Numbered from the stretch's first letter, positions 51,076-60,506 are shown. The stretch is 64,000 nucleotides of DNA from CAXBMB01 sp052078155 (GCA_052078155.1 JBQJBP010000001.1:1240001-1304000); one strand, 5' to 3'. The notes: generated by a model not told the origin, from the letters alone. A program made the numbers and translations.

Positions 51076-53526
51076 ATGGGTGATTTTCCCACTTCAGCAA
51101 AAGCCGTCATCATCGGCGGCGGCATCGTCGGCTGCTCCACAGCCTATCATCTGGGTAAACTGGGTTGGACCGATACGGTCCTGCTGGAATCCCACAAACT
51201 CACCTCCGGCACCACCTTCCACGCAGCAGGTCTGGTCGGGCAGTTGCGCAGCAATGCCAACATCACCCAGCTGCTGGGCGATTCCGTGGCCCTGTACAAC
51301 CGGCTGGAAGAAGAAACGGGTCTGTCCACCGGCTGGAAGATGAACGGCGGCCTCCGACTGGCTTGCAATGAAGAGCGCTGGACCGAGGTCAAGCGCCAGG
51401 CCACCACCGCCCATTCCTTTGGTCTGGACATGCAACTGCTCAGCCCCAAGGAAGCCCAGGACCTCTTCCCGGTCATGGAAATTCACGACGTGGTGGGGGC
51501 GGCTTTCCTGCCTACAGATGGTCAGGCCAACCCCAGTGACATCACCCAGGCACTGGCCAAGGGCGCGCGCCAGTCCGGTGTTTCCATTTTCGAAGACACA
51601 CCGGTGCTGTCCATCGAAACCAACAACGGCAAGGTGACCGCCGTGGTGACGGCCCAGGGACGCATCGAGTGCGAGGTGGTGATCTGCTGCGCCGGACAGT
51701 GGACCCGCGCTCTGGCGGCAACCGTTGGCGTCAACGTGCCGCTGGTCTCCGTTGAACACCAATACATGGTGACGGAACAGATCCCCAACCTGCCCAAGAA
51801 CCTGCCGACCCTGCGCGACCCCGATCGCCTGACCTACTACAAGGAAGAAGTGGGCGGTCTGGTGATGGGCGGCTATGAACCCAATCCCATTCCCTGGGCT
51901 GTGGACGGCATTCCCGAAGGGTTCCACTACTCCCTGCTGGACTCCAACTTCGACCACTTCTCCCAGATGGTGGAGCTGGCCATGGGCCGGGTGCCCGCTC
52001 TGGAAACCGCCGGTATCAAGGAACTGATCAACGGTCCCGAGAGTTTCACCCCCGACGGCAACTTCATTCTGGGGGAAGCACCGGAACTGAAGAACTTCTT
52101 TGTCGGGGCCGGGTTTAATGCCTTCGGCATTGCCGCGGGTGGAGGTGCCGGCATGGCGCTGGCTGAGTGGGTCCACTCCGGCGAGCCTGCCTTTGACCTT
52201 TGGCCCGTGGACATTCGTCGCTTTGGCCGCCCCCACTATGACACGGACTGGGTGCGCACCCGCACGCTGGAGGCCTATGGCAAGCACTACACCATGGCCT
52301 GGCCCCACGAAGAACACGACAGTGGCCGCCCCTGCCGCCGCTCCCCGCTCTACAGCCAGATGCAAGAAGCCGGTGCCTGCTTCGGCGAAAAGCTGGGTTG
52401 GGAACGCCCCAACTGGTTTGCCGATCTGGACAAAGGCCAGGAAGCAAAGGACATCTACTCCTTCGGTCGCCAGAACTGGTTTGCCAACGTGGCCAACGAA
52501 CACAAGGCCGCCCGCGAAGATGCCGTGCTTTTCGATCAGTCCTCCTTTGCCAAATACAAGGTTGTGGGGCCCGACGCAGAAGCGGCGCTGTCCTGGATCT
52601 GCGCCAACGATGTGGCCAAACCCGTTGGCTCTCTGATCTACACCCAGATGCTCAATGAACGCGGCGGCATCGAGTGTGACCTGACCGTTGCACGTCTGGG
52701 AGAGGAAGAGTTTTATCTGGTCACGGGAACCGGCTTTGCCACCCACGATTTCGATTGGATCAAACGCAACATTCCAGAGGGCATGAACGCTCAGATTGTT
52801 GACGTGACCTCGGCCTATGCCGTCCTCTCCCTGATGGGTCCCAAAGCCCGCGACATCCTGCAGGCTGTCACCCGCGACGATGTCTCCAACGAGGCCTTCC
52901 CGTTTGGCAAGGTCCAGACCGTTGGCATCGCCGGGGCTGCGGTCATGGCTCTGCGTGTCACCTACGTCGGGGAACTGGGCTGGGAACTGCATCTGCCCGC
53001 AGAATATGCCGTCTCAGTCTATGAAACACTGAACGACGCCGGGGCTCCCCATGGTTTACGCCCGGCAGGCTACCGGGCCATCGAATCCCTGCGCCTGGAA
53101 AAAGGCTACCGGGCCTGGGGATCTGACATCGGCCCCGACCACACCCCTCTGGAATCAGGGCTGGGCTGGGCCGTCAAACTGCGCAAGAACATCGACTTCA
53201 AAGGCCGAAAAGCCATCGAGGCTCAGCGCGAAGAAGGCATCAAGAAGATGCTGGCTTGCTTTACCATCGATGACCCCGAGGTGATCCTGATGGGCCGGGA
53301 AACCATCTACCGCAATGGTGAGCGGGTGGGCTGGCTCAGCTCCGGCGGCTACGGCCACCACCTGGGCCTCAACATCGGCTTTGGCTATGTGCGCTGTGCC
53401 GAGGGTGTGGATGAAGACTATGTGCTCTCCGGCTCCTATGAACTGGAGGTCGCCACCGAGCGCCACGCCTGCCAAGTCACACTGGCACCGCTCTACGATC
53501 CCAAGATGACCCGGGTAAAGTGCTGA
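51076..53526 (+). CDS. Dimethylglycine/sarcosine dehydrogenase-family flavoprotein with GcvT domain
   Basis: 816 residues. N-terminal DAO-type FAD domain: dinucleotide loop AVIIGGGIVGCSTAYHLGKLG at 10-30, then TSGTTFHAAGLVGQLRSNAN near 44, where the His of FHAAG corresponds to the residue that carries covalent FAD in mammalian dimethylglycine and sarcosine dehydrogenases. FAO_M linker in the middle, then a GcvT-like folate-binding domain (about 470-800; ALSWICANDVAK, SAYAVLSLMGPKARDIL, YVGELGWELHLPAEY, ESLRLEKGYRAWGSDI). It should oxidise an N-methyl group and pass the one-carbon unit to tetrahydrofolate. The operon terminator follows at once. Confidence 0.93.
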   Translation: MGDFPTSAKAVIIGGGIVGCSTAYHLGKLGWTDTVLLESHKLTSGTTFHAAGLVGQLRSNANITQLLGDSVALYNRLEEETGLSTGWKMNGGLRLACNEERWTEVKRQATTAHSFGLDMQLLSPKEAQDLFPVMEIHDVVGAAFLPTDGQANPSDITQALAKGARQSGVSIFEDTPVLSIETNNGKVTAVVTAQGRIECEVVICCAGQWTRALAATVGVNVPLVSVEHQYMVTEQIPNLPKNLPTLRDPDRLTYYKEEVGGLVMGGYEPNPIPWAVDGIPEGFHYSLLDSNFDHFSQMVELAMGRVPALETAGIKELINGPESFTPDGNFILGEAPELKNFFVGAGFNAFGIAAGGGAGMALAEWVHSGEPAFDLWPVDIRRFGRPHYDTDWVRTRTLEAYGKHYTMAWPHEEHDSGRPCRRSPLYSQMQEAGACFGEKLGWERPNWFADLDKGQEAKDIYSFGRQNWFANVANEHKAAREDAVLFDQSSFAKYKVVGPDAEAALSWICANDVAKPVGSLIYTQMLNERGGIECDLTVARLGEEEFYLVTGTGFATHDFDWIKRNIPEGMNAQIVDVTSAYAVLSLMGPKARDILQAVTRDDVSNEAFPFGKVQTVGIAGAAVMALRVTYVGELGWELHLPAEYAVSVYETLNDAGAPHGLRPAGYRAIESLRLEKGYRAWGSDIGPDHTPLESGLGWAVKLRKNIDFKGRKAIEAQREEGIKKMLACFTIDDPEVILMGRETIYRNGERVGWLSSGGYGHHLGLNIGFGYVRCAEGVDEDYVLSGSYELEVATERHACQVTLAPLYDPKMTRVKC

Positions 53527-53550
53527 CCTTCACAGCACATCTAAAATAGC

Positions 53551-53590
53551 AAGGGCCGCTGAAACCAATCAGCGGCCCTTTGTCTTTTTT
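53551..53590 (+). terminator. Strong rho-independent terminator of the amine operon
   Basis: Perfect 12-bp stem AAGGGCCGCTGA/TCAGCGGCCCTT, 6-base loop, then TGTCTTTTTT. It starts 24 bases after the dehydrogenase stop and also separates it from the convergent agmatine deiminase gene. Confidence 0.95.
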
Positions 53591-53596
53591 CAGTCC

Positions 53597-54622
53597 TCAC
53601 CGGCTTTTGGGTTGCTGCTGGGTGATGCAGTGGATGCCTCCACCGCCGGTGGCGATTTCGTGGATCGGCACCTGAACAATCTCCCGATCCGGATAGAGGG
53701 CAGCATAGACAGCCCGGGCCTCGTCATCACTGGGCACGCCGTAATGGGGCATGATGACCGCGCCGTTGGCCAGATAGCTGTTGATGTAGGACAGGCAGGT
53801 GCGCTCATCCCCGTCGTAGTCATTGGCATCACCGATGAAGGTCAGCTCAAGGGGCCGTCCTTTGGCGTCGGTCTGGCCGGCCATGGCGGCAATGTTGCGC
53901 TCATAGGCTTCGGCGAAGGGGTCGGTGGGATCGTCCTGATTGCGGGACATCAACACGAGACCCGGACGCACAAAAGCAGCAATGCCATCCACATGCCCGT
54001 TTGTTTCCTCTTCCAGAGGGTTGCCGGGCAGCCAGATCACCTTTGTGACCCCCAGCGTGCGCTTCAGCTCCTCCGTCACCTCTTCCTTGCTCCAACCCGG
54101 GTTGCGGTTGGGATTCAGAAAGCAGGATTCCGTGGTGATGACCGTGCCTTCCCCGTCCACGGTGATGCCGCCGCCTTCGGCGATCAGTTCTGACAGAAAA
54201 CAGGGGCGATCCAGATGATCCAGAATGCGACGCCCCATCAGGGCGTCCTGATCGAACGGTTCGTAGGTCTGCCCCCAGGCATTGAAGGTCCAGGACGTGG
54301 CAGCCAACTCACCCTTGTCATTCAGCAGAAAATTGGGGCCTGAATCCCGAGCCCAGGAATCATCGACCGGCAGGGCCAGAATATCGATGCCCTCGCCCAA
54401 CTGGACCTGGGCTTCAGCCACCTGATCGGGATGGACCACCATGGTCAGGGGTTCAAAGCGGGCGATGGCTTTGGCCACTTCAGCGTAATTGCGCTTGGTG
54501 GCGTCATAAATGTCTTCCCAGACCTCTTCGCGGGCCGGCCAGATCATCCAGCAGCGTTCATGGGGTTCCCATTCCGCCGGCATGCGGTATCCCAGCTCTG
54601 CAGCGTTTACGCCTGATGACAT
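53597..54622 (-). CDS. aguA: Agmatine deiminase
   Basis: 341 residues, peptidyl-arginine-deiminase fold. Diagnostic stretches: MPAEWEPHERCWMIWPAREEVW near 14, VDDSWARDSGPNFLLN near 85, AEGGGITVDGEGTVI near 146, NGHVDGIAAFVRPG near 208 (catalytic His) and GGGGIHCITQQQP near the end with the catalytic cysteine. It converts agmatine to N-carbamoylputrescine and ammonia in the plant-type putrescine route. The next enzyme, N-carbamoylputrescine amidase, is not in the window. Single-gene unit on the minus strand, convergent with the amine operon. Confidence 0.95.
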   Translation of the reverse strand: MSSGVNAAELGYRMPAEWEPHERCWMIWPAREEVWEDIYDATKRNYAEVAKAIARFEPLTMVVHPDQVAEAQVQLGEGIDILALPVDDSWARDSGPNFLLNDKGELAATSWTFNAWGQTYEPFDQDALMGRRILDHLDRPCFLSELIAEGGGITVDGEGTVITTESCFLNPNRNPGWSKEEVTEELKRTLGVTKVIWLPGNPLEEETNGHVDGIAAFVRPGLVLMSRNQDDPTDPFAEAYERNIAAMAGQTDAKGRPLELTFIGDANDYDGDERTCLSYINSYLANGAVIMPHYGVPSDDEARAVYAALYPDREIVQVPIHEIATGGGGIHCITQQQPKSR

Positions 54623-54774
54623 GACACACCCTCTTCTTTCGATTGAAGCCTGCTGTTACCACAAAGCCTAGAAGAGGGATCGTCCCCGTCTCAATAAGTC
54701 AGATGGGTTAGGCCCCTTAACCGACACCCTTTTTGTTGACTGCCCCGAAACTGACGGCCCTGTGCCTGACGCCC

Positions 54775-56172
54775 CTATTCTGCGACGGCCGCCATGTCCG
54801 GGAGGGGATCCAGCAATTCCTCCACCAGCTGGGTGAAGGATGCCCCTTCCTGACCCAGGGACAAAACAGCTTGGGCCAGCGCCGCTGCCCGACGGTCTCC
54901 CAATACAGGTCCTACCAGATCCTGAAACTTGGCCAGCATCTGGGCATCCGACAGAGGAATGTCCGGGCTGCCCAGGGGTTCGCGGTCTTCCGATGTCAGG
55001 ACACGACCGTCGGTCAAGGTCAGGCTGACCCGGGCAAAGCGTTTGGCGGGAAACAGCTCATTATGGCGTGGGTCTTCTGAAAACCGGGTCCGGGCCACCA
55101 ACCGCGCGACCTCCGGATTGCTCAGATTATCCCCCGTGATTTCCGCCACGCCCACGCGGTCGAACAACAGGGCATTGGCCACGGAAAAGGGCAATGAATA
55201 CTGAGCCGCCGGACTGCTGTCGGGCATGCCGCTTAACAGACGGGTGGCTTCATGGAAGGTGATGATCTCAACCTTGTCCACCTGATCAGCCGTAAAGCCG
55301 TGCTGGCGTTTAAGACCTAAAGCGGCGTCAATGGGCGCATGCGCCCAGCGGCAGACTGGATAGGGCTTGATGTACTGCTCCAGCGTCAGCCAGGTCTGCC
55401 CCAGATCAGCCCAGAAAGCCGTCACCTCTTCACTTTCCACCGTAATGGCATGGCCGCCGGTAAAGCCCTGCTCTGCCATAAAGACCGCTGACAAACCAGC
55501 CAACGCGCCGGTGCCGCCGCCGTCATGCAGCATGGACGGGTCATCCACTTCCCGCATCATCTGACTGCGGGGTCCATGAAATTCGGCAATGCCCAGCGCA
55601 TTGCGCAGCTGGGCCAGATCCAGCCCCTGAAGGCGTGCCCCCATGGCCGCGACCCCCAGCGCATTCCAGGCCCCTGAGGTATGATAGTCAGGCACCGTGG
55701 CGTGCAGGGCCAGTCCGGCACGAGACGCGATCTCATAGCCCGCCACCAGAGTTGTCAGTGCCTCTTTACCGGAGACCTCCCGCCCCTGCTGGGCATATGC
55801 CATCAGGGTGGGCAGGATCACCACACCCATGTGTCCCTTAACCGGATTGAACCCGTCGTGGGCATCAAGATTGTCAGTCTGACTGGCCAGAGCAAAAGCA
55901 AAACCAGGCAAAGACACCGCCCGACCGTCCAGCATCAAGCGGGCACTGTCAGCCCCGGGGCCAGCGGCATAGAGTGCGGCTGCGGTGTTGCGGGCAATCA
56001 CACCTGCCTGCAGATTCTCGGCGGCGATCGCCACCCCCAGGGTGTCCAGCAACAGCAAAGCCGACTGCTTTTGCACCTCCCCTGACAGCTGTCCCCAGCT
56101 CAAGGTGGTCAAAAAGCGATGCAGTGCCGGCAGGGTCCCGGCATTGAGGGTTTTTCGGCTGGCTCCGGCCAT
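54775..56172 (-). CDS. MmgE/PrpD-family protein
   Basis: 465 residues from ATG at 56172, with GGGAG upstream; an in-frame TTG 27 bases earlier is less likely. MmgE/PrpD hallmarks: LLLLDTLGVAIAAENLQ near 44, DNLDAHDGFNPVKGHMGVVILP near 100, TLVAGYEIASRAGLALH near 139, ALGVAAMGARLQGLDLAQLRNALGIA near 170, and the KPYPVCRWAHAPIDAALGLK region near 278. The family includes 2-methylcitrate dehydratase, cis-aconitate decarboxylase (IRG1) and many uncharacterised members. No prp genes accompany it, so the substrate is unknown. Confidence 0.9.
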   Translation of the reverse strand: MAGASRKTLNAGTLPALHRFLTTLSWGQLSGEVQKQSALLLLDTLGVAIAAENLQAGVIARNTAAALYAAGPGADSARLMLDGRAVSLPGFAFALASQTDNLDAHDGFNPVKGHMGVVILPTLMAYAQQGREVSGKEALTTLVAGYEIASRAGLALHATVPDYHTSGAWNALGVAAMGARLQGLDLAQLRNALGIAEFHGPRSQMMREVDDPSMLHDGGGTGALAGLSAVFMAEQGFTGGHAITVESEEVTAFWADLGQTWLTLEQYIKPYPVCRWAHAPIDAALGLKRQHGFTADQVDKVEIITFHEATRLLSGMPDSSPAAQYSLPFSVANALLFDRVGVAEITGDNLSNPEVARLVARTRFSEDPRHNELFPAKRFARVSLTLTDGRVLTSEDREPLGSPDIPLSDAQMLAKFQDLVGPVLGDRRAAALAQAVLSLGQEGASFTQLVEELLDPLPDMAAVAE

Positions 56173-56401
56173 GAGGTCAGGCTCCCAGATTAAGGACAAC
56201 GCGCAGGTTCAAGCCTAAATCCTGAAGCCAGCCATGCCGTGACAGGCTCGGGCCTCTTCCTATCGTTCTGGGGACCTGCCCGGCGCTTTACCACCGCCTG
56301 GCTCTGTGACCAGACTTTCTTCTCGACCGGTCCAAAGAGAAGCCCCAGACAGTCCCCTGAACATCCCAGAGTAACGCCTCTCCACTCATTCCTCTGGGGC
56401 C

Positions 56402-57538
56402 CTAGCTGTCGGGCATCACAAGCTCAAAGTCCTTCTGGCCGAAGGACTGGCCGTTGATCTTGATTTCCAGGTGATGCAGGCCGGGATAATACACCCGGGT
56501 GGTGATGGGCTTGATGGCATGTTTCTTTTCAACCTGATGGTCCGCCCCGGCGGGCAAGGTGAGGGTTTTCCATTTGAAAACCTTCGGGCTGGTCTTTCCA
56601 TTGGCTTTGCGGTGGTGGATGACAAAGTCGATCACCAGGTTCTGTTCCCGCTGGGCGCGGGAGGCCAGGGACAGATCAAACTGCAGCTCACTGCCAAAGG
56701 TCACACTGGGTGTCGTTACGTTGAGCGCCCGGATCTCAATCTCCGGCTTTTTGAAGCCCAGCGCATCCAGGGTGGGCTGATGACCGGCTTTGACCAGAGA
56801 GCGGCAGGCATGACGCACCAGCTTTCCCCGCTCCGGCGAAGCGCCCTTTAGCCAGCGACCAGCCACGTCAGCAACCCGGTCCGGATGATCTTTGGCGATG
56901 TCATTCAGATTGTTGGCCACAGACCGGCGCACGTATTCCTTGGGGTCGTCTTTGAGTTTCTCCAGCAACGGAAAAAGCGGGGTCGGGTCGGCAACCAGCT
57001 TTGGCAGACGCATGGCCCAGGGCAAACGCGGACGGGTGCCTTCAGACAGCAACCGCCGCACATGGTAGTTCCCGTCCTCTGCCCAGTCAGCCATGATACC
57101 CAGGGCCTTGTCCTGGTCCTGATCAATGAAAGGGCGGACACCGAACTCCGATGATCCGCGTTTAGTGATTTCCCGCTGAACTTCCAGGCCCAGGGAAAAG
57201 TCTTCCAGGCCATAGCTCCCCACATAGTCGGTCATGGGCATGGTGGCCCAGCCGCGAATGCCGTCTTCATCCATGGTGAGGTTGGACAGATCCACATCAT
57301 CAACGGGATGCAAACTGCGCATCAGAACCGGCGCGGCTTCAGCAAAGGACTGTGGCAGACATTGCCGCATGGCGTCCTTGATCTGATCGCTGCGCTCCTT
57401 CAGCTCCAGTTTCTCCATGTCCCGTGTGGCCAGCGCCACGAACCCCGGCTCATCAAACCCCGGCCAGGCTCGCTTAAAGTGCCGGCCCATCAGGGCGATC
57501 ATCTCCGGATTAAAGAAGTTCTTGAAAGCGTCTGGCAC
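56402..57538 (-). CDS. DNA alkylation repair protein, AlkC-like
   Basis: 378 residues. HEAT-like helical repeats over about 60-260 (e.g. DPKEYVRRSVANNLNDIAKDH near 210, ERGKLVRHACRSLVKAGH near 245) followed by a beta-sandwich tail (about 275-375; SVTFGSELQFDLSLASR, YYPGLHHLEIKINGQ). AlkC glycosylases, which remove 3-methyladenine and related lesions, combine HEAT repeats with an Ig-like domain in some subgroups. This length and layout suit that Ig-bearing branch. Alternative: a HEAT-repeat protein without glycosylase activity. Single gene, followed (minus strand) by a gap before the MmgE gene. Confidence 0.78.
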   Translation of the reverse strand: MPDAFKNFFNPEMIALMGRHFKRAWPGFDEPGFVALATRDMEKLELKERSDQIKDAMRQCLPQSFAEAAPVLMRSLHPVDDVDLSNLTMDEDGIRGWATMPMTDYVGSYGLEDFSLGLEVQREITKRGSSEFGVRPFIDQDQDKALGIMADWAEDGNYHVRRLLSEGTRPRLPWAMRLPKLVADPTPLFPLLEKLKDDPKEYVRRSVANNLNDIAKDHPDRVADVAGRWLKGASPERGKLVRHACRSLVKAGHQPTLDALGFKKPEIEIRALNVTTPSVTFGSELQFDLSLASRAQREQNLVIDFVIHHRKANGKTSPKVFKWKTLTLPAGADHQVEKKHAIKPITTRVYYPGLHHLEIKINGQSFGQKDFELVMPDS

Positions 57539-57656
57539 GGCAACTCTCTTTCCTCTGTTGACGGGAGGAAGGGCGCGCTCGCTGGCGTCCGCTTCCTGAG
57601 AGTTAACTTGTTGTTCTGTCAGGAGAGAGGCAAGAGCTGGACCGGGCCTGCAGCCC

Positions 57657-57686
57657 GCTCTCCTGCCATAAGGCCGTCAGGAGAGC
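57657..57686. repeat. Perfect 9-bp inverted repeat
   Basis: GCTCTCCTG and CAGGAGAGC are separated by 12 bases that can themselves add CC/GG. It lies 14 bases past the end of the small basic protein gene, between it and alkC. There is no T-tract, so it is either a weak terminator or an mRNA-stabilising hairpin. Confidence 0.7.
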
Positions 57687-57700
57687 GCAAGATTTCGGGA

Positions 57701-57946
57701 TTAGTGGCCCGGTGAGGTTTCGTAGACCCCCAGAGCTGCGCGTTTGTTCGCGGCCCGGGTCTGACAGGCCATCTTGTTGCGCAGATAGATCCAGGCACGG
57801 CGCGACAAATGGCGCTCCCTCTGCGATCCAGAACCGGATGCCACCTGCAGATCATTTCCCCGCGAGGCTTTGGTTCTTTTGCCTGGACCACTTGTATCAG
57901 GGATTTTTGTGTTTGGGGTTTCTGGGTTTGGTGTTTTTCCAGTCAT
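57701..57946 (-). CDS. Small basic protein of unknown function
   Basis: 81 residues from ATG at 57946, chosen because of a strong AGGGGA site about 7 bases before it; the frame extends further upstream without a site. The N-terminal half is Pro/Thr/Lys rich and probably disordered (TGKTPNPETPNTKIPDTSGP). The C-terminal half is Arg/Lys rich with a short helix-like stretch (RRAWIYLRNKMACQTRAANK). It may bind nucleic acid, and its proximity to an alkylation-repair gene is suggestive but unproven. I do not recognise a family. Confidence 0.55.
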   Translation of the reverse strand: MTGKTPNPETPNTKIPDTSGPGKRTKASRGNDLQVASGSGSQRERHLSRRAWIYLRNKMACQTRAANKRAALGVYETSPGH

Positions 57947-58116
57947 CTTGTTTCCCCTTTGCCGTGCCAATGAAGCTGTCGGGACAGGCTGTATGATAGC
58001 AGAAAAGCCACGTTCAGGATATCGGCGCCGCAAATCCGTAAACACGAGCTGCTTGGCCCCCCTTGCAACAGGCGTTACAAGAATCTTCTTTCTTCCGTCC
58101 TTCGGTCATCCCCGTC

Positions 58117-59247
58117 ATGAAAAAGCTGATCCTGCACTGCGGGCTACATAAAACCGGCACCACAGCGCTGCAGGACTTCCTCTTTGACCGGCAGGAAGAA
58201 CTGGCTACCAGTGGCTACCGGGTGGCAACAGAAAACCACGGAGACACCTACAGATTTCGAAACCTGGGCTCCTGGGTCGACCTGGCTGGTCTCAATCATG
58301 ACAGCGGGACCCTGCGTGAAGGCCTGTTTCCCATGCTGGCCAGGCTGGCTGAAAGCGGAAAAACCGTCATCTTTTCCAGTGAAGCCCTGTCCTTGGTGTT
58401 TAGTGAAAGAGAGATCCAGAAACTGGCGCGGGAGTTAAGGGCGATCTTCGACGAGATCAAAATCGTCTTTTACCTACGCAGGCAGGACCACCTGGCCCTT
58501 TCCCATTTTGCCCAGCGTGCCAAGAACTACAGCGTAGAGGGCACCTTCTATGACCGGCAGAACCGCAGCCCGCTGCCCCTCTTGACGCCCAATGCCATGA
58601 AATACCTGAACCACAACGCGCGGCTGGGCTCCTTCGCCACTGCCTTTGGCAAAGACGCGTTGATTGTCCGGGTTTACGACAAGCGACAGCTGGTGGGCGG
58701 CAATACGATCAGCGATTTCCAGGATCTCCTTGGCACGGAGATCGACCACCCGGCACCGGTAATCAACCGCACTTTCGGCTTTGAACGCAGCAAGTATCAT
58801 GGCGATCTGATCGACCAGGGGCTGGCCGTGCACGGCAGCCTGCTGCACCGCCTGGGTCGGGCTATTCAGGACAGCCGTCCGTTAACCGTGGACCGGCGCA
58901 GCGCAGTCAAGTTCTACCAGATGTTCCATGAAGGGAATCTGGCCCTGAACCGATCTTTGGAAATCTCGGATCACGACAACATCTTCGGCCTGGATTTCAG
59001 CGACTACCCAGTAGAAGCCAGCTACGACTGGCAGAAGCAGGATGTGGAAACGCTGCTTCGAGCCATTGCGCACACCTGTGAGGATGTGAAGACGACCCCA
59101 GCAGAATTGGACATTGCACAGGAACGAAAGTTGCTGACCAGCGCTGCAGCCTTCTTTGGCCGGATGGATCTCCGCCTCTCAGAGGCTTTACTGGCTCTGG
59201 CGAACGATCTGGACACCCGCAACAAGGGGTCCGCCAAAGATCGCTGA
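58117..59247 (+). CDS. Sulfotransferase-like P-loop protein
   Basis: 376 residues from ATG at 58117. The start region LILHCGLHKTGTTALQDFLF (residues 4-23) matches the PAPS loop of sulfotransferases (HKTGTT), and VFYLRRQDHLALSHFAQRAK near 117 matches the 3'-phosphate strand. The middle and C-terminus resemble the glycan-linked sulfotransferase-like proteins of alphaproteobacteria but contain no further recognisable motif. It stands alone 33 kb away from the main sulfation cluster and is not in an obvious operon. The acceptor is unknown. Confidence 0.75.
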   Translation: MKKLILHCGLHKTGTTALQDFLFDRQEELATSGYRVATENHGDTYRFRNLGSWVDLAGLNHDSGTLREGLFPMLARLAESGKTVIFSSEALSLVFSEREIQKLARELRAIFDEIKIVFYLRRQDHLALSHFAQRAKNYSVEGTFYDRQNRSPLPLLTPNAMKYLNHNARLGSFATAFGKDALIVRVYDKRQLVGGNTISDFQDLLGTEIDHPAPVINRTFGFERSKYHGDLIDQGLAVHGSLLHRLGRAIQDSRPLTVDRRSAVKFYQMFHEGNLALNRSLEISDHDNIFGLDFSDYPVEASYDWQKQDVETLLRAIAHTCEDVKTTPAELDIAQERKLLTSAAAFFGRMDLRLSEALLALANDLDTRNKGSAKDR

Positions 59248-59300
59248 TCCCGACAAAGTTCACAAAGACAGATCGGGATCCTGGCCGGGGCGACTAACGA

Positions 59301-60293
59301 TCAGATCAGCTTACGGCGCTCTTCACTGGGGGAATGACCAAAGAGCGCCTTGTAGCACTTGGTAAAGTGGGAATGGGTGGCAAAGCCCGTGGCAATGGCG
59401 ACCTCCAGAATGCGGGCCGGGGTCTGGGTCAACATCTGACGGGCATGACGCAGGCGCAGATCCCGATAATAATCAGAAGGCGACTGATCCGTGTGGCGCC
59501 GGAACAGGCGATGGAGTTGCCGGCGAGTCAGGCGAACATGGGCGGACAGATCAGACAAGCTGAGAGGATACTCAAGATTGGCTTCCATGGCCGCGATGAC
59601 CGTGGCCAGTTTTTCTGACTTCACCGACAAAGCGATGCGGTGCAGACGGGCCTGTTCATCCACGTCGCCACGGATGCGGTCCAACTGCAGACTTTCAGCA
59701 ATGGCAATGGCCGTGTCAGCCCCGATGTCCGCGGCGGTGATGTGCAGGAAAAGATCCAGGGCCGAGGTCCCGCCGGAGCAGGTAAAGCAATTGCCGTCAA
59801 TGACATAGAGGTGGTTCCGCAGATCAACATCGGGAAAAAGTTCGGCAAAGGACGTCGCGTTTTCCCAGTGAATGGTGCAGGAGCGGCCCTGCAGCAATCC
59901 TGCTTTGGCCAGGATGTAACTGCCGGTGGAGATGGCCCCGATATTGACCCCGTGCCGGACTTCATTGCGCAGATGGGACAGCAACTCCGGGCTGCAGCTG
60001 CGTTCCGGATGGAAACCAGCGCAGACGAAGAGGTAGTCCAGCTTGTCCCCCTGCTCAAGCGCCGCATCAGGGGTCACAACCAGACCATTGCTGGTTTTGA
60101 CCACGTTGCCGTCCAATGAATAGGTCTGCCAGGAATAGCGCTCCAGCTCACCAAAGCGGTTGGCGTTGCGCAGAACATCAATGGCTGAAATCACCCCCAG
60201 CAGAGAAACCCCCGGCAGCAACAGAAAGCCAAAGGTCACCAGATCCGCTGGTCGGGATGGCCCCGCTTCCGCCGCTTTGATTGCACCATCCAT
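59301..60293 (-). CDS. GlxA/GbdR-type AraC-family transcriptional regulator
   Basis: 330 residues. N-terminal DJ-1/PfpI-like sensor domain (VTFGFLLLPGVSLLGVISAI at 19, DYLFVCAGFHPERS near 86, IGAISTGSYILAKAGLL near 118) and a C-terminal pair of AraC helix-turn-helix motifs (SLSDLSAHVRLTRRQLHRLFRRH near 250, ILEVAIATGFATHSHFTKCYKALF near 298). This is the architecture of GbdR, the activator of glycine betaine and dimethylglycine catabolism in Pseudomonas. It is divergent from the MttB-family gene and 6 kb from the amine operon. Control of both is a reasonable inference. Confidence 0.9.
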   Translation of the reverse strand: MDGAIKAAEAGPSRPADLVTFGFLLLPGVSLLGVISAIDVLRNANRFGELERYSWQTYSLDGNVVKTSNGLVVTPDAALEQGDKLDYLFVCAGFHPERSCSPELLSHLRNEVRHGVNIGAISTGSYILAKAGLLQGRSCTIHWENATSFAELFPDVDLRNHLYVIDGNCFTCSGGTSALDLFLHITAADIGADTAIAIAESLQLDRIRGDVDEQARLHRIALSVKSEKLATVIAAMEANLEYPLSLSDLSAHVRLTRRQLHRLFRRHTDQSPSDYYRDLRLRHARQMLTQTPARILEVAIATGFATHSHFTKCYKALFGHSPSEERRKLI

Positions 60294-60465
60294 CGGCTTC
60301 GTTTCATCCTTACTGACAACAGGGAAACACCGGGATCAGAGGACCCAGGCAGAACAGTCCTACTCGGCCTCAACAACCCAAGCTGTTCCCAATCCCAGCT
60401 ATTCAGCCACGGTTCATGCCTTTTCTTCTTATCAGGTCGCGACAGACAAGGTCCCGTTCTGGACA

Positions 60466-60506
60466 GCTACCTGTCTCATTCAGGACGCTTACTTGTGACA
60501 GGTAGC
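60466..60506. promoter_or_regulatory. Perfect 10-bp inverted repeat in front of the MttB-family gene
   Basis: GCTACCTGTC (60466-60475) and GACAGGTAGC (60497-60506) are exact reverse complements with a 21-base spacer, centred about two helical turns apart on average. They end 22 bases before the ATG at 60529 and lie between the GlxA/GbdR-type regulator gene and its probable target. Candidate operator for that regulator, or a leader hairpin. Confidence 0.6.

Noticed and set aside
51094..52992. 632-residue minus-strand open frame opposite the flavoprotein gene
   Set aside because: Antisense shadow; the product is Gly/His/Val-rich and has no recognisable domain.
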